NCBI RefSeq assembly: GCF_030655665.1
Contig: NZ_JAUSPQ010000003.1
Location: 62,001 to 126,000 of the forward strand
DNA: 64,000 bases
From: Methanocorpusculum sp.
GTDB lineage: Archaea > Halobacteriota > Methanomicrobia > Methanomicrobiales > Methanocorpusculaceae
Direction: 5' to 3'
Positions 45,130 through 53,936 of the stretch are shown piece after piece. Position numbers and translations under genes: made by a program. The first letter of the stretch is position 1, and each line of letters opens with the position of its first letter. The notes under the pieces were generated by a model. The model was not told the DNA's origin. It did no database searches and saw only the letters and a program-made list of their open reading frames with translations.

Positions 45130-45656
45130 TGGACGAGTCTACGCTCACCCCGGTCGCCGCCCCGCTCACGTCGCTTCCGCTTACCCCGGCAGCTCTGGAG
45201 ATCCTGCTTCTCGAGTGGTGGCCGGCGTCTGAAGACGTTTTCGCCGCGGCGTACCGGTATCAGGAGTTCCTCTACTGTATGAAGGAACTCCGGCTGCTGT
45301 TCGAAGCCCGGCATAAGGAGCTGATCGCGGCGATCCGGAGCGTTGGACTCGCGTTAGCGGAGTTCCTCCTCGATATCCCGACAGACGATGTCGTGAATAC
45401 GGATCTGCTGAAGGACGAACTGCCCGATGTCTATGACGATCTGGTGTTCATCCAGGCGTCGGATGCGAAGCGGTTCATCGGTCTGAAGGCGCTGTATGCG
45501 ATCTCGGTCGAGACGGCGGGCCGTGACCGGGTGGCGAAGGTCGAGCGGGTGAATCTGCAGGATCTGAAGAAGGCTCTGCCGGCAAACGAGGCGGCGAGGT
45601 ATGTGAAGAAGGAGCCGCATGAGAGTCTTACGAAGGTGGTGCGGGCCGCGGAATGA
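45129..45656 (+). CDS. Hypothetical protein
   Basis: A 175-residue protein. I chose the ATG at 45129, preceded by the ideal ribosome site AAGGAGGTG at 45116-45124; a GTG at 45126 would add one residue. It overlaps the HNH gene stop (TGATG). The protein is mostly helical, with WWPASEDVFAAAYRYQEFLYCMKELR and a C-terminal basic part. No signature. Probably part of the same mobile-element operon. Confidence 0.6.
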   Translation: MDESTLTPVAAPLTSLPLTPAALEILLLEWWPASEDVFAAAYRYQEFLYCMKELRLLFEARHKELIAAIRSVGLALAEFLLDIPTDDVVNTDLLKDELPDVYDDLVFIQASDAKRFIGLKALYAISVETAGRDRVAKVERVNLQDLKKALPANEAARYVKKEPHESLTKVVRAAE

Positions 45657-45662
45657 TGTGGT

Positions 45663-45785
45663 ATGAGCGGGGACCTTTAGGTCCCTTAGCTGAGGCGGGT
45701 CGGACGCAAAGCGGACGACATCAGCCGAGCAAGTTTTCGAAGGAAACTTGCGAGCAAACCGAAGGTTTGCGACTGCATACCGGGG
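45663..45785. repeat. Hairpin-module repeat array in the plasmid-like block
   Basis: Contains GGGGACC-TTTA-GGTCCC, connectors TAGCTGAG and CAGCCGAG, GCAAGTTT-TCGAAGG-AAACTTGC and CAAACC-GAAG-GTTTG. It separates the operon at 43812-45656 from the next small gene. Confidence 0.75.
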
Positions 45786-45807
45786 ATGAAGAGGGGGTTC
45801 ACCCCCG

Positions 45808-46008
45808 ATGAAGCAATGGTATGAGTATCCGGAATTGCGGGACAAAGAGACGCTTCTTTGGATGCTGCGGAAAGGGATGACACGGGAGGAGATCGCGGAA
45901 GTGGTCGGGTGTCCCGAGTCGGCTGTGCGTACCGCGGAGAAGCGGCATACACTTCGAAAGCCCGTGATCATTATGTCTGAGGAGCTTCGGCGAAAGCTGG
46001 AACTCTAG
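45808..46008 (+). CDS. Small helix-turn-helix protein
   Basis: A 66-residue protein whose TLLWMLRKGMTREEIAEVVGCPESAVRTAEKRH is a clear HTH of the resolvase/winged type. It probably binds DNA as a regulator. The SD-like GAGGGGG before the start is locked in the hairpin GGGGGT-TC-ACCCCC (45793-45806), which could lower translation. It lies between two hairpin arrays. Confidence 0.6.
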   Translation: MKQWYEYPELRDKETLLWMLRKGMTREEIAEVVGCPESAVRTAEKRHTLRKPVIIMSEELRRKLEL

Positions 46009-46016
46009 GGCTTCAT

Positions 46017-46150
46017 TTTTTTGGCGGGTTGGATGCGAAGCGGAGCGAAGCAGACGACCTTAGCGGAGGCGGAGTGAGCCGACAGGCTCGCTCTTAGCTG
46101 AGCAAGTCGATAGACTTGTGAGCAAACCGAAGATTTGCGATGGTGGGTTG
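46017..46150. repeat. Hairpin-module repeat array before the Fic gene
   Basis: Connectors TAGCGGAG and TAGCTGAG, hairpins GAGCC-GACA-GGCTC, CAAGTC-GATA-GACTTG and CAAACC-GAAG-ATTTG, and the GAAGCGGAGCGAAGC block. No gene. Confidence 0.75.
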
Positions 46151-46206
46151 CGACGATGTATATTGAAAAGGAGTGGGGATGAGTGGGGATAAGTATAAGA
46201 TAGTAA

Positions 46207-46232
46207 ACTACTAATTTCATTATATTAGTAGT
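46207..46232 (+). promoter_or_regulatory. Palindromic operator over the Fic promoter
   Basis: ACTACTAAT (46207-46215) and ATTAGTAGT (46224-46232) are perfect 9-base arms around a TTCATTAT spacer that includes the TATA-like CATTATATTA. The start codon of fic follows 15 bases later. The same phrase recurs many times in the array behind the gene. The C-terminal winged HTH of the Fic protein is the natural candidate for binding it. Confidence 0.6.
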
Positions 46233-46246
46233 TGGTAGATTAGTAT

Positions 46247-47551
46247 ATGGCTGATGAAAAGAGTGCTGACCGCGATATTCTCATTAAAACTGTAAGCAAA
46301 CAGCTCACCGGTCTGAAAGGTATACTGCCACTTGAGAAGATGGGTGAATATTATACAAAAAAGGAGTTAAAGTACCGGGTACCGAAGGATCAATGGGAAG
46401 AGAACTGGGAGCTTTTAAAACTGACACGGGTATTGTTCTGCAATCATCTGCCGTATAAACCGCTGGATATCACCTATGTTCTTACGCCGGAAATCTCGCG
46501 GGAACTGCATGTGTGTGACCAGAATCTCTCTACAGTTTTTTCACAGGGTAGCAAGTCTCTGGAGTCTGCAACGGAATATATTATAGAGGCTTTGTCTGAT
46601 GAAGCGATCGCTTCGAGTAAGTTAGAAGGGGCTGTTACTACGGAGCTTGTAGCAAAGAATATGCTCCGAAAAAATATTCCTCCAAAGAATAAGGATGAGC
46701 AGATGATCGTGAACAATCATCTGGCGATGCAGTTTATCCGGGGCAAGATGGATGATATGCTGACCCCTGAGTTTATCCGGGAGGTTCAGGGTATCGTGAC
46801 GAAGGATACTCTACGGGATGAGGGTCAGTCAGGGGTTTTCAGGAATGTAAATGATGTGTATGTAAAAGATAAAGTGACCCACGAAGTGATTTATTACCCC
46901 CCGAATGCCGAGGAGATCGAGCCGATGATTGCCGCATTGTGCGATTTTGTGAATCATGACAGGAATTATCCAAATGATGGGGATTCATTTGTCCATCCGA
47001 TTATCGTGGGTATTGCGCTGCATTTTCTGATCGGCTACATCCATCCGTTTTATGATGGTAACGGGAGAACTGCCCGAACGCTCTTTTACTGGTATGTGTT
47101 GTCAAGGAAGTATGAGGTGTTTGCATATATTCCGATTTCGAAAATCATTCAGCAGGCACCGGCAAAATACCGGGATGCGTATCTGGCAACGGAGGAGGAT
47201 GATCTTGATCTGACGTATTTCATTTTGTATAATATCCGGTGCATCAGAAAGGCACGGGAGGCATTGATCCGTCACCTGAAGCTTGAGAGTAGCAGAAAGA
47301 GTAATGCAGAGAAGGCAATTTCTGTGTTGTCGGATGTGAGCAAGCGGCAGGCAGCCATCCTTACCTATATGGTTGAGTATAAGACAGAAGAATTTGGCAT
47401 TAAGGAGATCGCAGACCGGTTTTCGGTGACGTATCAGACGGCAAGGACGGATATGATGCATCTGGCGGATTCGAAGTATCTGAGTGTAAAGAAGAAAGGG
47501 AGGGCTTTTTTTTATTCAGTGCGGCCTGAGTGGTTACAAAAAATCGACTAA
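46247..47551 (+). CDS. Fic family protein with C-terminal winged helix
   Basis: A 434-residue Fic protein. The Fic core is HPFYDGNGRTAR beginning at His266, which transfers AMP or another phosphate group from a nucleotide to a hydroxyl of a target protein. An inhibitory helix motif S-x-x-x-E-G (S123 to G128 in SSKLEG) lies ahead of the core, as in class II Fic proteins, so the enzyme is likely self-inhibited. Residues from about 385 form a winged helix-turn-helix (IKEIADRFSVTYQTARTDMMHL). No separate antitoxin gene is seen. The palindrome in front and the array behind suggest that the protein binds these sites. The sequence is less GC-rich than the block before it. Confidence 0.9.
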   Translation: MADEKSADRDILIKTVSKQLTGLKGILPLEKMGEYYTKKELKYRVPKDQWEENWELLKLTRVLFCNHLPYKPLDITYVLTPEISRELHVCDQNLSTVFSQGSKSLESATEYIIEALSDEAIASSKLEGAVTTELVAKNMLRKNIPPKNKDEQMIVNNHLAMQFIRGKMDDMLTPEFIREVQGIVTKDTLRDEGQSGVFRNVNDVYVKDKVTHEVIYYPPNAEEIEPMIAALCDFVNHDRNYPNDGDSFVHPIIVGIALHFLIGYIHPFYDGNGRTARTLFYWYVLSRKYEVFAYIPISKIIQQAPAKYRDAYLATEEDDLDLTYFILYNIRCIRKAREALIRHLKLESSRKSNAEKAISVLSDVSKRQAAILTYMVEYKTEEFGIKEIADRFSVTYQTARTDMMHLADSKYLSVKKKGRAFFYSVRPEWLQKID

Positions 47552-47560
47552 TTTTTTTTG

Positions 47561-48145
47561 AATTACTAATGAATTACTAATTTGTGTAAATTTAGTAATT
47601 GGATACTTTTTACTTATATGCACTGAATGAGAAGGAGGAGGCAGAAGGCCAACTACTAATGAATTACTAATTTGTGTAAATTTAGTAATTGGATACTTTT
47701 CACTCATATGCGCTGAATGAGAAGGAGGAGGCAGAAGGCCAACTACTAATAAATTACTAATTTGTGTAAATTTAGTAATTGGATACATTTTACTCATATG
47801 CACTGATTGAGAAGGAGGAGGCAGAAGACCAACTACTAATGAATTACTAAGTTGTGTAAATTTAGTAATTGGATATATTTTACTCATATGCACTGACTGA
47901 GGAGGAGGAGGCAGAAGGCCAACTACTAATGAATTACTAAGTTGTGTAAATTTAGTAATTGGATACATTTTACTCATATGAACTGAATGGAGGGGAGGGG
48001 GGAGGGGGTAATTACTAATGAATTACTAAGTTGTGTAAATTTAGTAGTAAGCCTCATTTCCCCTTATCTGGTGTTTGGGCACATATGCGGCATATTTCCA
48101 ATTACTAATCTATTACTAATATCTGTTAAATTAGTAATTGGACCT
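47561..48145 (+). repeat. 90-bp tandem iteron array with TTACTAA palindromes
   Basis: The phrase AATTACTAATTTGTGTAAAT TTAGTAATT (split here) begins at 47571, 47661, 47751, 47841 and 47931, an exact 90-base period; a sixth degenerate copy is near 48021 and a final clean palindrome CCAATTACTAAT...ATTAGTAATTGG lies at 48098-48141. Each unit also carries GAGAAGGAGGAGGCAGAAG. The arms match the fic operator. It has no protein. The minus-strand frame at 47534-47977 only repeats the unit. Confidence 0.85.
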
Positions 48146-48316
48146 ACCTTCTTCCTGACCACCAAAAAATAGGAACGACACCCCCTCCACATACCCCCAT
48201 ATAAACCTACCTTTTTTGGTAAAAATCAACAAAAACTTTACCGCTATCCATCCACCTGACCCATAATTGTATAGAGGTTGGACGGGGCCCCAACTGATCT
48301 CGGGAAAGAAAAAACC

Positions 48317-48808
48317 ATGACAGCTGATTTCATTCAGACAGCAATCTCGAAGTCCGCAAAGCGGACTTTCACCGCAGAGTTTACGAACGCCGCCGCGTAT
48401 GATGCGATCATCGCAGAAATTACGGGCGAAGACAATCCCCTCAGCCTTGCCGAGGTCGAACTCGGTAAGCAGACCTACAAGACCTATGTCGGGTACTTTG
48501 ACCCGAACACCTCCGAGATGAACGGCAAGGTCCAGGTCACAGCCTACACTCGTGCCGAGTATTCGGCAGCAATCACCGCCCTTACCGGCAGTGCGGATCT
48601 CAAGACCGCATTCGGGAACGGCGGTACCGCGGAGACCTCCGAGATCGGTACCGAAGCCACCTGGAATGTCCGCATTTCCGCAAAGCTCGGGACCGACACC
48701 TTCCAGATCAGCCTGAATCGGGAGTCGATGACCGTCTCCGGCTATGCCGACGACGCTACCATCGCCGCGGTCGATGCCTGGGCAGACACGAAGCCGGCCC
48801 TGAACTGA
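48317..48808 (+). CDS. Hypothetical protein
   Basis: A 163-residue protein from the ATG at 48317; the frame is open to 48278 but that piece looks random. It starts TADFIQTAISKSAKRTFTAEF and has many Thr, Ala and Asp residues, with TYKTYVGYFDPNTSEMNGKVQV in the middle. The pattern of alternating strands suggests a beta-rich protein, perhaps extracellular or viral structural, but there is no signal peptide. No family recognised. It lies behind the iteron array and before another hairpin array. Confidence 0.55.
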   Translation: MTADFIQTAISKSAKRTFTAEFTNAAAYDAIIAEITGEDNPLSLAEVELGKQTYKTYVGYFDPNTSEMNGKVQVTAYTRAEYSAAITALTGSADLKTAFGNGGTAETSEIGTEATWNVRISAKLGTDTFQISLNRESMTVSGYADDATIAAVDAWADTKPALN

Positions 48809-48895
48809 GGGAGACTGGAGATGCAGATCTCCAGCCGCCTTCGGAAGCTGATCCTTGTGTTCCTCGGGTTTCTCATTATGCTTTTTGGGAAGCTT

Positions 48896-49080
48896 GTGGA
48901 GGAGGCGGGGACCTTTAGGTCCCTCAGCCGAGCAAAGTGAAGCTTTGCGAGTGGGCGGGGACCTTTAGGTCCCTTAGCCGAGGCGGACCGGTCCATAGGA
49001 CCGGTCTTAGCTGAGCAAATCTCTGATTTGCGACCAAGGCTTTGCCTTGCGAGCAGGTCCCCTCGGACCTGCTTTTTTCA
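48896..49080. repeat. Hairpin-module repeat array
   Basis: Contains two GGGGACC-TTTA-GGTCCC hairpins, CAAAG-TGAAG-CTTTG, GGTCC-ATA-GGACC, GCAAATC-TCT-GATTTGC, GCAAGGC-TTT-GCCTTGC and GCAGGTCC-CCTC-GGACCTGC, joined by CAGCCGAG/TAGCCGAG/TAGCTGAG. It gives the largest choice of distinct hairpins at one place. Confidence 0.8.
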
Positions 49081-49189
49081 ACTGCAGTTAATACTACCAG
49101 TTCGATTTTTTTTCCATCTCCGCAGACTGCGCTCACCATCACGAAAGTCACGGATCGACCACTCATTTCAGTATTACGAATTATAAAAA

Positions 49190-49263
49190 GTGTATTATTT
49201 ATATTGTACAATAATTAATATCATAACACCAATTGGGCGATACCCCAATACTCCCGGTGGAAA
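49190..49263 (+). promoter_or_regulatory. Promoter region of the ABC transporter operon
   Basis: AT-rich DNA with TATA-like TATTATTTATATTG around 49192-49205 and the 10-base palindrome ATTGTACAAT (about 49203-49212). GGTGG lies before the ATG at 49264. The palindrome could bind a metal regulator; I cannot name it. Confidence 0.4.
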
Positions 49264-50265
49264 ATGACACTCAAACACAATCTCTTTCTCGAAAAACTCC
49301 TCAAAAACATCCTCCTATTCGTGGGGGCCATGTTCCTCCTCTCTATTATCGTCTTCGTCTTCTCCCGCCTTGCACCGGGTGACCCCCTTCAGGCATTCTA
49401 CGGCGACGCAATAGAATCCATGACCACCTCTGAATTAGAGGCTGCACGGGTATACCTGGGGCTTGATGGTTCCATCTTCTCTCAATATATATCCTGGATC
49501 ACGCATGCATTATCCGGAAACTTTGGCATCTCTCTGCAGTACAAGATACCTGCCATGGATGTGATAGCACCTCTGATTGGCAACACCCTCATTCTGGGTC
49601 TCACCGCCTACCTTCTTGTATTCGCGCTTGCCATCCTCCTTGCTATTGCCTGTGCCCTCCACGAAGACACCTTCTTCGACCGGCTCGTTTGCAAAATTGG
49701 TACGATAACCTACTTCATCCCTGCCTTCTGGCTGGGTCTTGTCCTCGTTCTCATATTCAGTGTCAACCTCGGCTGGTTCCCTTCGAGCGGTGCATATGAT
49801 TACGGCATGTCAGGCAACATTCTCAACCGGATCTGGCATCTTATCCTTCCATTGACGGTAATGATCGTGACTCACATCTGGTATTACGCATACATGATCC
49901 GAAATAAACTCCTGGACGAAAACAGGAAAGACTATGTTCTTCTCGCCAAAGCGAAAGGTCTTACAAAACGTGCCATCGTCTGGAAACACTCTCTGCGAAA
50001 CGTTGCCCCCACAATCATCAATCTCATGGCGATCTCTGTCCCGCATGTACTTGGCGGGACCTACATCGCAGAAGCCGTCTTCAATTATCCGGGTATCGGA
50101 AATATGTCCGTCATAGCTGCCAAATGTCATGACTACAACCTTCTGATGTTACTGGTACTCATAACCGGGGCACTCGTCATCATAACCAGCATCGTTGCCT
50201 ATACGATCAACGAAGTCATTGATCCCAGAATGAAAGATGCGGGAGGATCAACATGGGAGAATTAG
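49264..50265 (+). CDS. ABC transporter permease, DppB/NikB type
   Basis: A 333-residue inner-membrane subunit with six hydrophobic helices. The N-terminal RLAPGDP motif and the cytoplasmic loop LLAKAKGLTKRAIVWKHSLRNVAPTI (EAA-type) are typical of the peptide/nickel family. It forms the channel with the next gene. The 3' end overlaps the next start by 13 bases. The family moves peptides, nickel or metal chelates; the context does not decide which. Methanogens need much nickel for coenzyme F430 and hydrogenase. Confidence 0.9.
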   Translation: MTLKHNLFLEKLLKNILLFVGAMFLLSIIVFVFSRLAPGDPLQAFYGDAIESMTTSELEAARVYLGLDGSIFSQYISWITHALSGNFGISLQYKIPAMDVIAPLIGNTLILGLTAYLLVFALAILLAIACALHEDTFFDRLVCKIGTITYFIPAFWLGLVLVLIFSVNLGWFPSSGAYDYGMSGNILNRIWHLILPLTVMIVTHIWYYAYMIRNKLLDENRKDYVLLAKAKGLTKRAIVWKHSLRNVAPTIINLMAISVPHVLGGTYIAEAVFNYPGIGNMSVIAAKCHDYNLLMLLVLITGALVIITSIVAYTINEVIDPRMKDAGGSTWEN

Positions 50266-51158
50266 ATTCCTCCCTGTTCGAGATCGTCGGTCCGGATTAC
50301 CGGACCTGGGAACAACCCGAGCAAAAACCTTCGCTCCTCTTTAAACTCAAACAACTTCCCTGGATCCCGATCGTCATCCTCTCCGCAATCGTTCTCGGAT
50401 GTATCTTTGCAAACTTTATCAGCAACCATGATCCCTCGATGTATTATCTCAACCACCTCAATGAAGCCCCGAACAGTGAATTCTATTTCGGAACGGACTC
50501 GCTTGGCCGGGATATCTACTCTCTCATCTGGTACGGCGGCCGGACCTCACTTCTCGTCGGTCTTCTAGGAACGGCTATGATCACGATACTCGGCATCACC
50601 TACGGATGTGTTAACGGTACTGCAGGAACATCCGGCGATATGATCATGCAGCGTTTCGTAGAACTTTTTCACAGCATCCCGACCATTCTTCTGGCGATAC
50701 TGCTGATAGCCATTATGGGAACACAGAATATCCTTACCATTTCCGTCGTTATCGCAATAACCGGCTGGTTTGCTCTTGCGAGAATCGTCAGGAGTGAAGT
50801 CAGGCAGATACGCAATAACGAATACGTCCTCGCCGCAAAGTCGATGGGGTCGAGTTTCGGGCATCTTGTCAGGGTCCATCTGATCCCGAATATCATTCCC
50901 GCGATCATGTTCGTCGTCGTATCCAGCATAAGTGCCTGTATCACCATGGAAGCTACCTTAAGTTTCCTTGGTCTCGGTCTTCCCCTTGATATCCTCTCGT
51001 GGGGCAGTATGCTCTCACTTGCCAACAGGGCGCTCCTCCTCAATACCTGGTGGGTCATCATCATTCCTGGACTGTTTCTGGTCGTGACCCTCTCCTGTAT
51101 TACGACGATCGCCAATTGTTTCCGGAAAGAAACAAACAAACGACCCAACAGATTATAA
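50253..51158 (+). CDS. ABC transporter permease, DppC/NikC type
   Basis: A 301-residue second permease. The soluble N-terminal segment (about 1-35) is followed by a membrane helix, then FGTDSLGRDIYSLIWYGGRTSL, the family hallmark, and the EAA loop YVLAAKSMGSSFGHLVRVHLIPN. It ends FRKETNKRPNR. It overlaps the upstream permease gene. Gap to the binding protein gene is about 165 bases and contains a palindrome that may separate expression. Confidence 0.9.
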   Translation: MGELDSSLFEIVGPDYRTWEQPEQKPSLLFKLKQLPWIPIVILSAIVLGCIFANFISNHDPSMYYLNHLNEAPNSEFYFGTDSLGRDIYSLIWYGGRTSLLVGLLGTAMITILGITYGCVNGTAGTSGDMIMQRFVELFHSIPTILLAILLIAIMGTQNILTISVVIAITGWFALARIVRSEVRQIRNNEYVLAAKSMGSSFGHLVRVHLIPNIIPAIMFVVVSSISACITMEATLSFLGLGLPLDILSWGSMLSLANRALLLNTWWVIIIPGLFLVVTLSCITTIANCFRKETNKRPNRL

Positions 51159-51165
51159 CTCCCAA

Positions 51166-51195
51166 AATATTACTTTTTTATAAATATGTAATATT
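51166..51195 (+). promoter_or_regulatory. Inverted repeat AATATTAC-N14-GTAATATT before the binding-protein gene
   Basis: Perfect 8-base arms at 51166-51173 and 51188-51195. The dyad lies directly behind the permease stop and ahead of the next gene; TATA-like sequence TTTATATCATATAG follows. Spacing of about 22 bases between arm centres is like that of metal regulators such as NikR. A gene-end hairpin is less likely since no T-run is in the right place. Confidence 0.45.
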
Positions 51196-51322
51196 TATAT
51201 CATATAGAATACAGATTAGTAACGTCTATTACATATTAATTTTAAAATTCGTATGATCTGAAGATGTCTGCGATGAAAGATCGGATGTGTGTATAGGAAA
51301 AATCACGAGTATTATCTCGCTT

Positions 51323-52912
51323 ATGGAAAAATCAACTATGACTAACAAACGTACTGTGGCTATTTTTGCACTCTGTATCTGTGCGGCATTGCTCCTGACT
51401 TTTTGTGCAGGATGTACAAACACTTCTGATTCGGGCAATACAGACATGAGTAATACGCTCGTGTATGCCGGAGAATCCGAAGACACGATCAACCCGCTTT
51501 TGAACAACCATGAGGAACTTCCCGATCTCATCTTTTCCGGACTGATGAAGTATTCCGGGGATGGAACGCCGGTCGTAGATTTAGCCGAGAGTTATACCTA
51601 TGACCCGAATACCATGGTCTATACCTTCCACCTCAGAAAAGGGGTGACCTGGCATGACGGCGAGCCGTTCACCGCTGATGATGTTGTATTCACCTATGAC
51701 ACCTTAGTGAATAATGAGAGGCTTTCTGCAAGTATAACCAGCAACTATCAGGATATCGAGAGCATAACTGCGCCGGATGACTACACGGTTGTCATAAAGA
51801 TGAAGGACTTCAATGCGGCGATGCCCGGGTACTTCACGATCGGCATCATCCCGAAACATCTTCTGGAAGGAAAAGACATCAACACCGACACGTTCAACCA
51901 GAACCCTGTCGGTACTGGAAGATATAAATTCGTTGAATGGGATACTGCCGGCGGTATGATCGTTCTTGAGAAGAACACGGCGTATTATGGTAAGATCCCT
52001 AACATTGATCGGGTCATCTACAAGACCGTCTCGGTTGAGAGCACCAAAGCAACGATGCTTATGACCGGAGAGGCAGATCTTGCCTGGCTGAATGCAAACT
52101 ACGCAAAAACCTTTAGAAACAATGATAAATATAAGAACATCGATTTCAAGACCGCGGATTATCGCGGGATGTCTATGGACATGGCCACCGATTTCTGGCA
52201 GAAAAACGGTGATTCTATCGGTGTTCTCAACTATGCGATCGACAAGGACGCAGTAGTAAAGAGCGTGCTTGACGGCAGAGGATTCGCGGCATACAGTCCG
52301 ATCCAGTGCAATGAATATGGAGGAAACACGGCGGCAGATATCTACTCCTACGATCTGACGAAGTTTGCCGACGAGATGGCAAAACTCGGCTGGGTCAAAG
52401 GAAGCGACGGTATCTACGAGCGGAACGGTGAAAAGTTCCACTTCACGATCCAGACCCGTGAATATGAAGAAGAGCGTGTCGATATCGCCAACCTCTGTTC
52501 CCAGATGCTGAAAGAAGCAGGCGTCGATATGGAAGTCGTTCTTGTTACGAGATTCGACTGGAAGCTTGGATACAACGGTTTCCTCGCCGGATACGCAGCA
52601 CAGTTCGATCCGGATATGAGCTATTCGAATTATGTGACTGGTGCATCCGGGAACACAATGTCCTACTCCAATCCTCAAGTAGACGCACTGCTTGAAGCCG
52701 GACGTCATGAAACCGATGACGCGAAACGTCACACGATCTATGGAGATTTTGAGGTCGCATACGCGGAGGATCCGGGTATCGTTCTTGTATCGTACCTTGA
52801 CGGAAATTATGTGAGCATCAATGGATTATCCGGTCTTGACACAACAAGAGTTCTCGGTCACCACGCAGTTGGTGTGATGTGGAATATTGAGAATTGGACA
52901 CTCAACAAATAA
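51323..52912 (+). CDS. Substrate-binding lipoprotein, peptide/nickel family 5
   Basis: A 529-residue solute-binding protein from the ATG at 51323. An ATG at 51338 is also possible. The N-terminus is a signal peptide with lipobox FCAGC, so it is lipid-anchored outside. SBP family 5 marks are NPLLNN, YTFHLRKGVTWHDGEPFTADDVVFTYD and NPVGTGRYKFVEW. The family binds peptides, nickel or nickel chelates. With two permeases, two ATPases and a methyltransferase in the same operon, a nickel chelate or a methylated ligand is possible, but not shown. Confidence 0.92.
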   Translation: MEKSTMTNKRTVAIFALCICAALLLTFCAGCTNTSDSGNTDMSNTLVYAGESEDTINPLLNNHEELPDLIFSGLMKYSGDGTPVVDLAESYTYDPNTMVYTFHLRKGVTWHDGEPFTADDVVFTYDTLVNNERLSASITSNYQDIESITAPDDYTVVIKMKDFNAAMPGYFTIGIIPKHLLEGKDINTDTFNQNPVGTGRYKFVEWDTAGGMIVLEKNTAYYGKIPNIDRVIYKTVSVESTKATMLMTGEADLAWLNANYAKTFRNNDKYKNIDFKTADYRGMSMDMATDFWQKNGDSIGVLNYAIDKDAVVKSVLDGRGFAAYSPIQCNEYGGNTAADIYSYDLTKFADEMAKLGWVKGSDGIYERNGEKFHFTIQTREYEEERVDIANLCSQMLKEAGVDMEVVLVTRFDWKLGYNGFLAGYAAQFDPDMSYSNYVTGASGNTMSYSNPQVDALLEAGRHETDDAKRHTIYGDFEVAYAEDPGIVLVSYLDGNYVSINGLSGLDTTRVLGHHAVGVMWNIENWTLNK

Positions 52913-52919
52913 TTTTTTT

Positions 52920-53936
52920 ATGGATCCGCTTTTACAACTCGAAAACCTGTCGGTGAGTTTTACTACCCCTGATGGGAAAGTCCAGGCCGTGAGAGACGTC
53001 AGTCTGGAACTAAACAAGGGCGAGATTCTAGCTATTGTTGGAGAGTCCGGATGCGGAAAGACCGTGATGTGCCAGTCGGTGATGAAACTCCTGCCGAAAA
53101 ATGCGATCATTGAATCTGGAAAGATCATTGCAGACGGTACGGATATCACGGATTTCAGCGAGAAAAAAATGCGGAAACTCCGGGGGACTCTCTTATCGAT
53201 GGTCTTCCAGGATCCGATGACGACGCTGAATCCGACAATGCCGATCGGAAAACAGATCACCGAGGCTATCCTTAAGCACCGAAAGGTGAGTAAGGAAGAG
53301 GCAAAACAACGGGCCATCGCCCTCTTAGAGCTTATCGGGATCGATAATCCGGTTGAGAGATATTCCCTTCAGCCGCATTTCTTTTCAGGAGGTATGCGGC
53401 AGAGGTGCGTTCTTGCTATAGCTCTTGCTTCGGAACCGAAGATCCTTTTTGCCGATGAACCGACAACTTCGCTCGATGTTACGGTCCAGGCGAAGATTTT
53501 GGATCTCCTGCTCGACATCCGGGACAAGACCGGGATCTCGATCGTGTTCATCAGTCATGATCTTGGCGTGGTCGCACGTATCGCGGACCGTGTTGCGGTC
53601 ATGTATGCAGGAAAGATCGTAGAGATCGGGACTGCCGAAGAGGTCTTTTATGATCCCCGTCATCCCTATACCTGGGGTTTGATGCGGGCACTTCCATCTC
53701 TTGCAAAGGAGGGGCAGCCCCTCCGTCCCATCCCCGGCATGCCGCCGCTGATGGTGAATCCTCCTCCGGGAGATGCCTTTGCAATCCGGAATGAGTATGC
53801 AATGAAGATCGATTATGATATGATGCCCCCGCTGATTGCGGTTTCGCCAACGCATTCTGCCGCCACGTGGCTGCTCGATGAACGGGCCCCAGAGGTCACT
53901 CCGCCGATCTCTCTCAAATCCGAGCGTGCCGCATGA
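52920..53936 (+). CDS. ABC transporter ATPase, DppD/NikD type
   Basis: A 338-residue ATPase from the ATG at 52920. Walker A is GESGCGKT, the signature motif is SGGMRQRCVLA, Walker B is ILFADEPTTSLD, and the C-terminal HPYTWGLMRALPSL is the family-specific tail. It drives uptake together with the next gene. Its stop overlaps the next start by 4 bases (ATGA at 53933-53936). It starts 7 bases behind the binding-protein stop, with a T-run between and no clear ribosome site. Confidence 0.93.
   Translation: MDPLLQLENLSVSFTTPDGKVQAVRDVSLELNKGEILAIVGESGCGKTVMCQSVMKLLPKNAIIESGKIIADGTDITDFSEKKMRKLRGTLLSMVFQDPMTTLNPTMPIGKQITEAILKHRKVSKEEAKQRAIALLELIGIDNPVERYSLQPHFFSGGMRQRCVLAIALASEPKILFADEPTTSLDVTVQAKILDLLLDIRDKTGISIVFISHDLGVVARIADRVAVMYAGKIVEIGTAEEVFYDPRHPYTWGLMRALPSLAKEGQPLRPIPGMPPLMVNPPPGDAFAIRNEYAMKIDYDMMPPLIAVSPTHSAATWLLDERAPEVTPPISLKSERAA

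Noticed and set aside
47534-47977. 147-codon minus-strand frame with a repeated YPITKFTQ phrase
   Set aside because: It only translates the 90-bp iteron array; there is no start signal and the repeat is explained by DNA-level periodicity.
47561-48145. CRISPR array
   Set aside because: The whole 90-base unit is repeated, with no unique spacers and no cas genes nearby.
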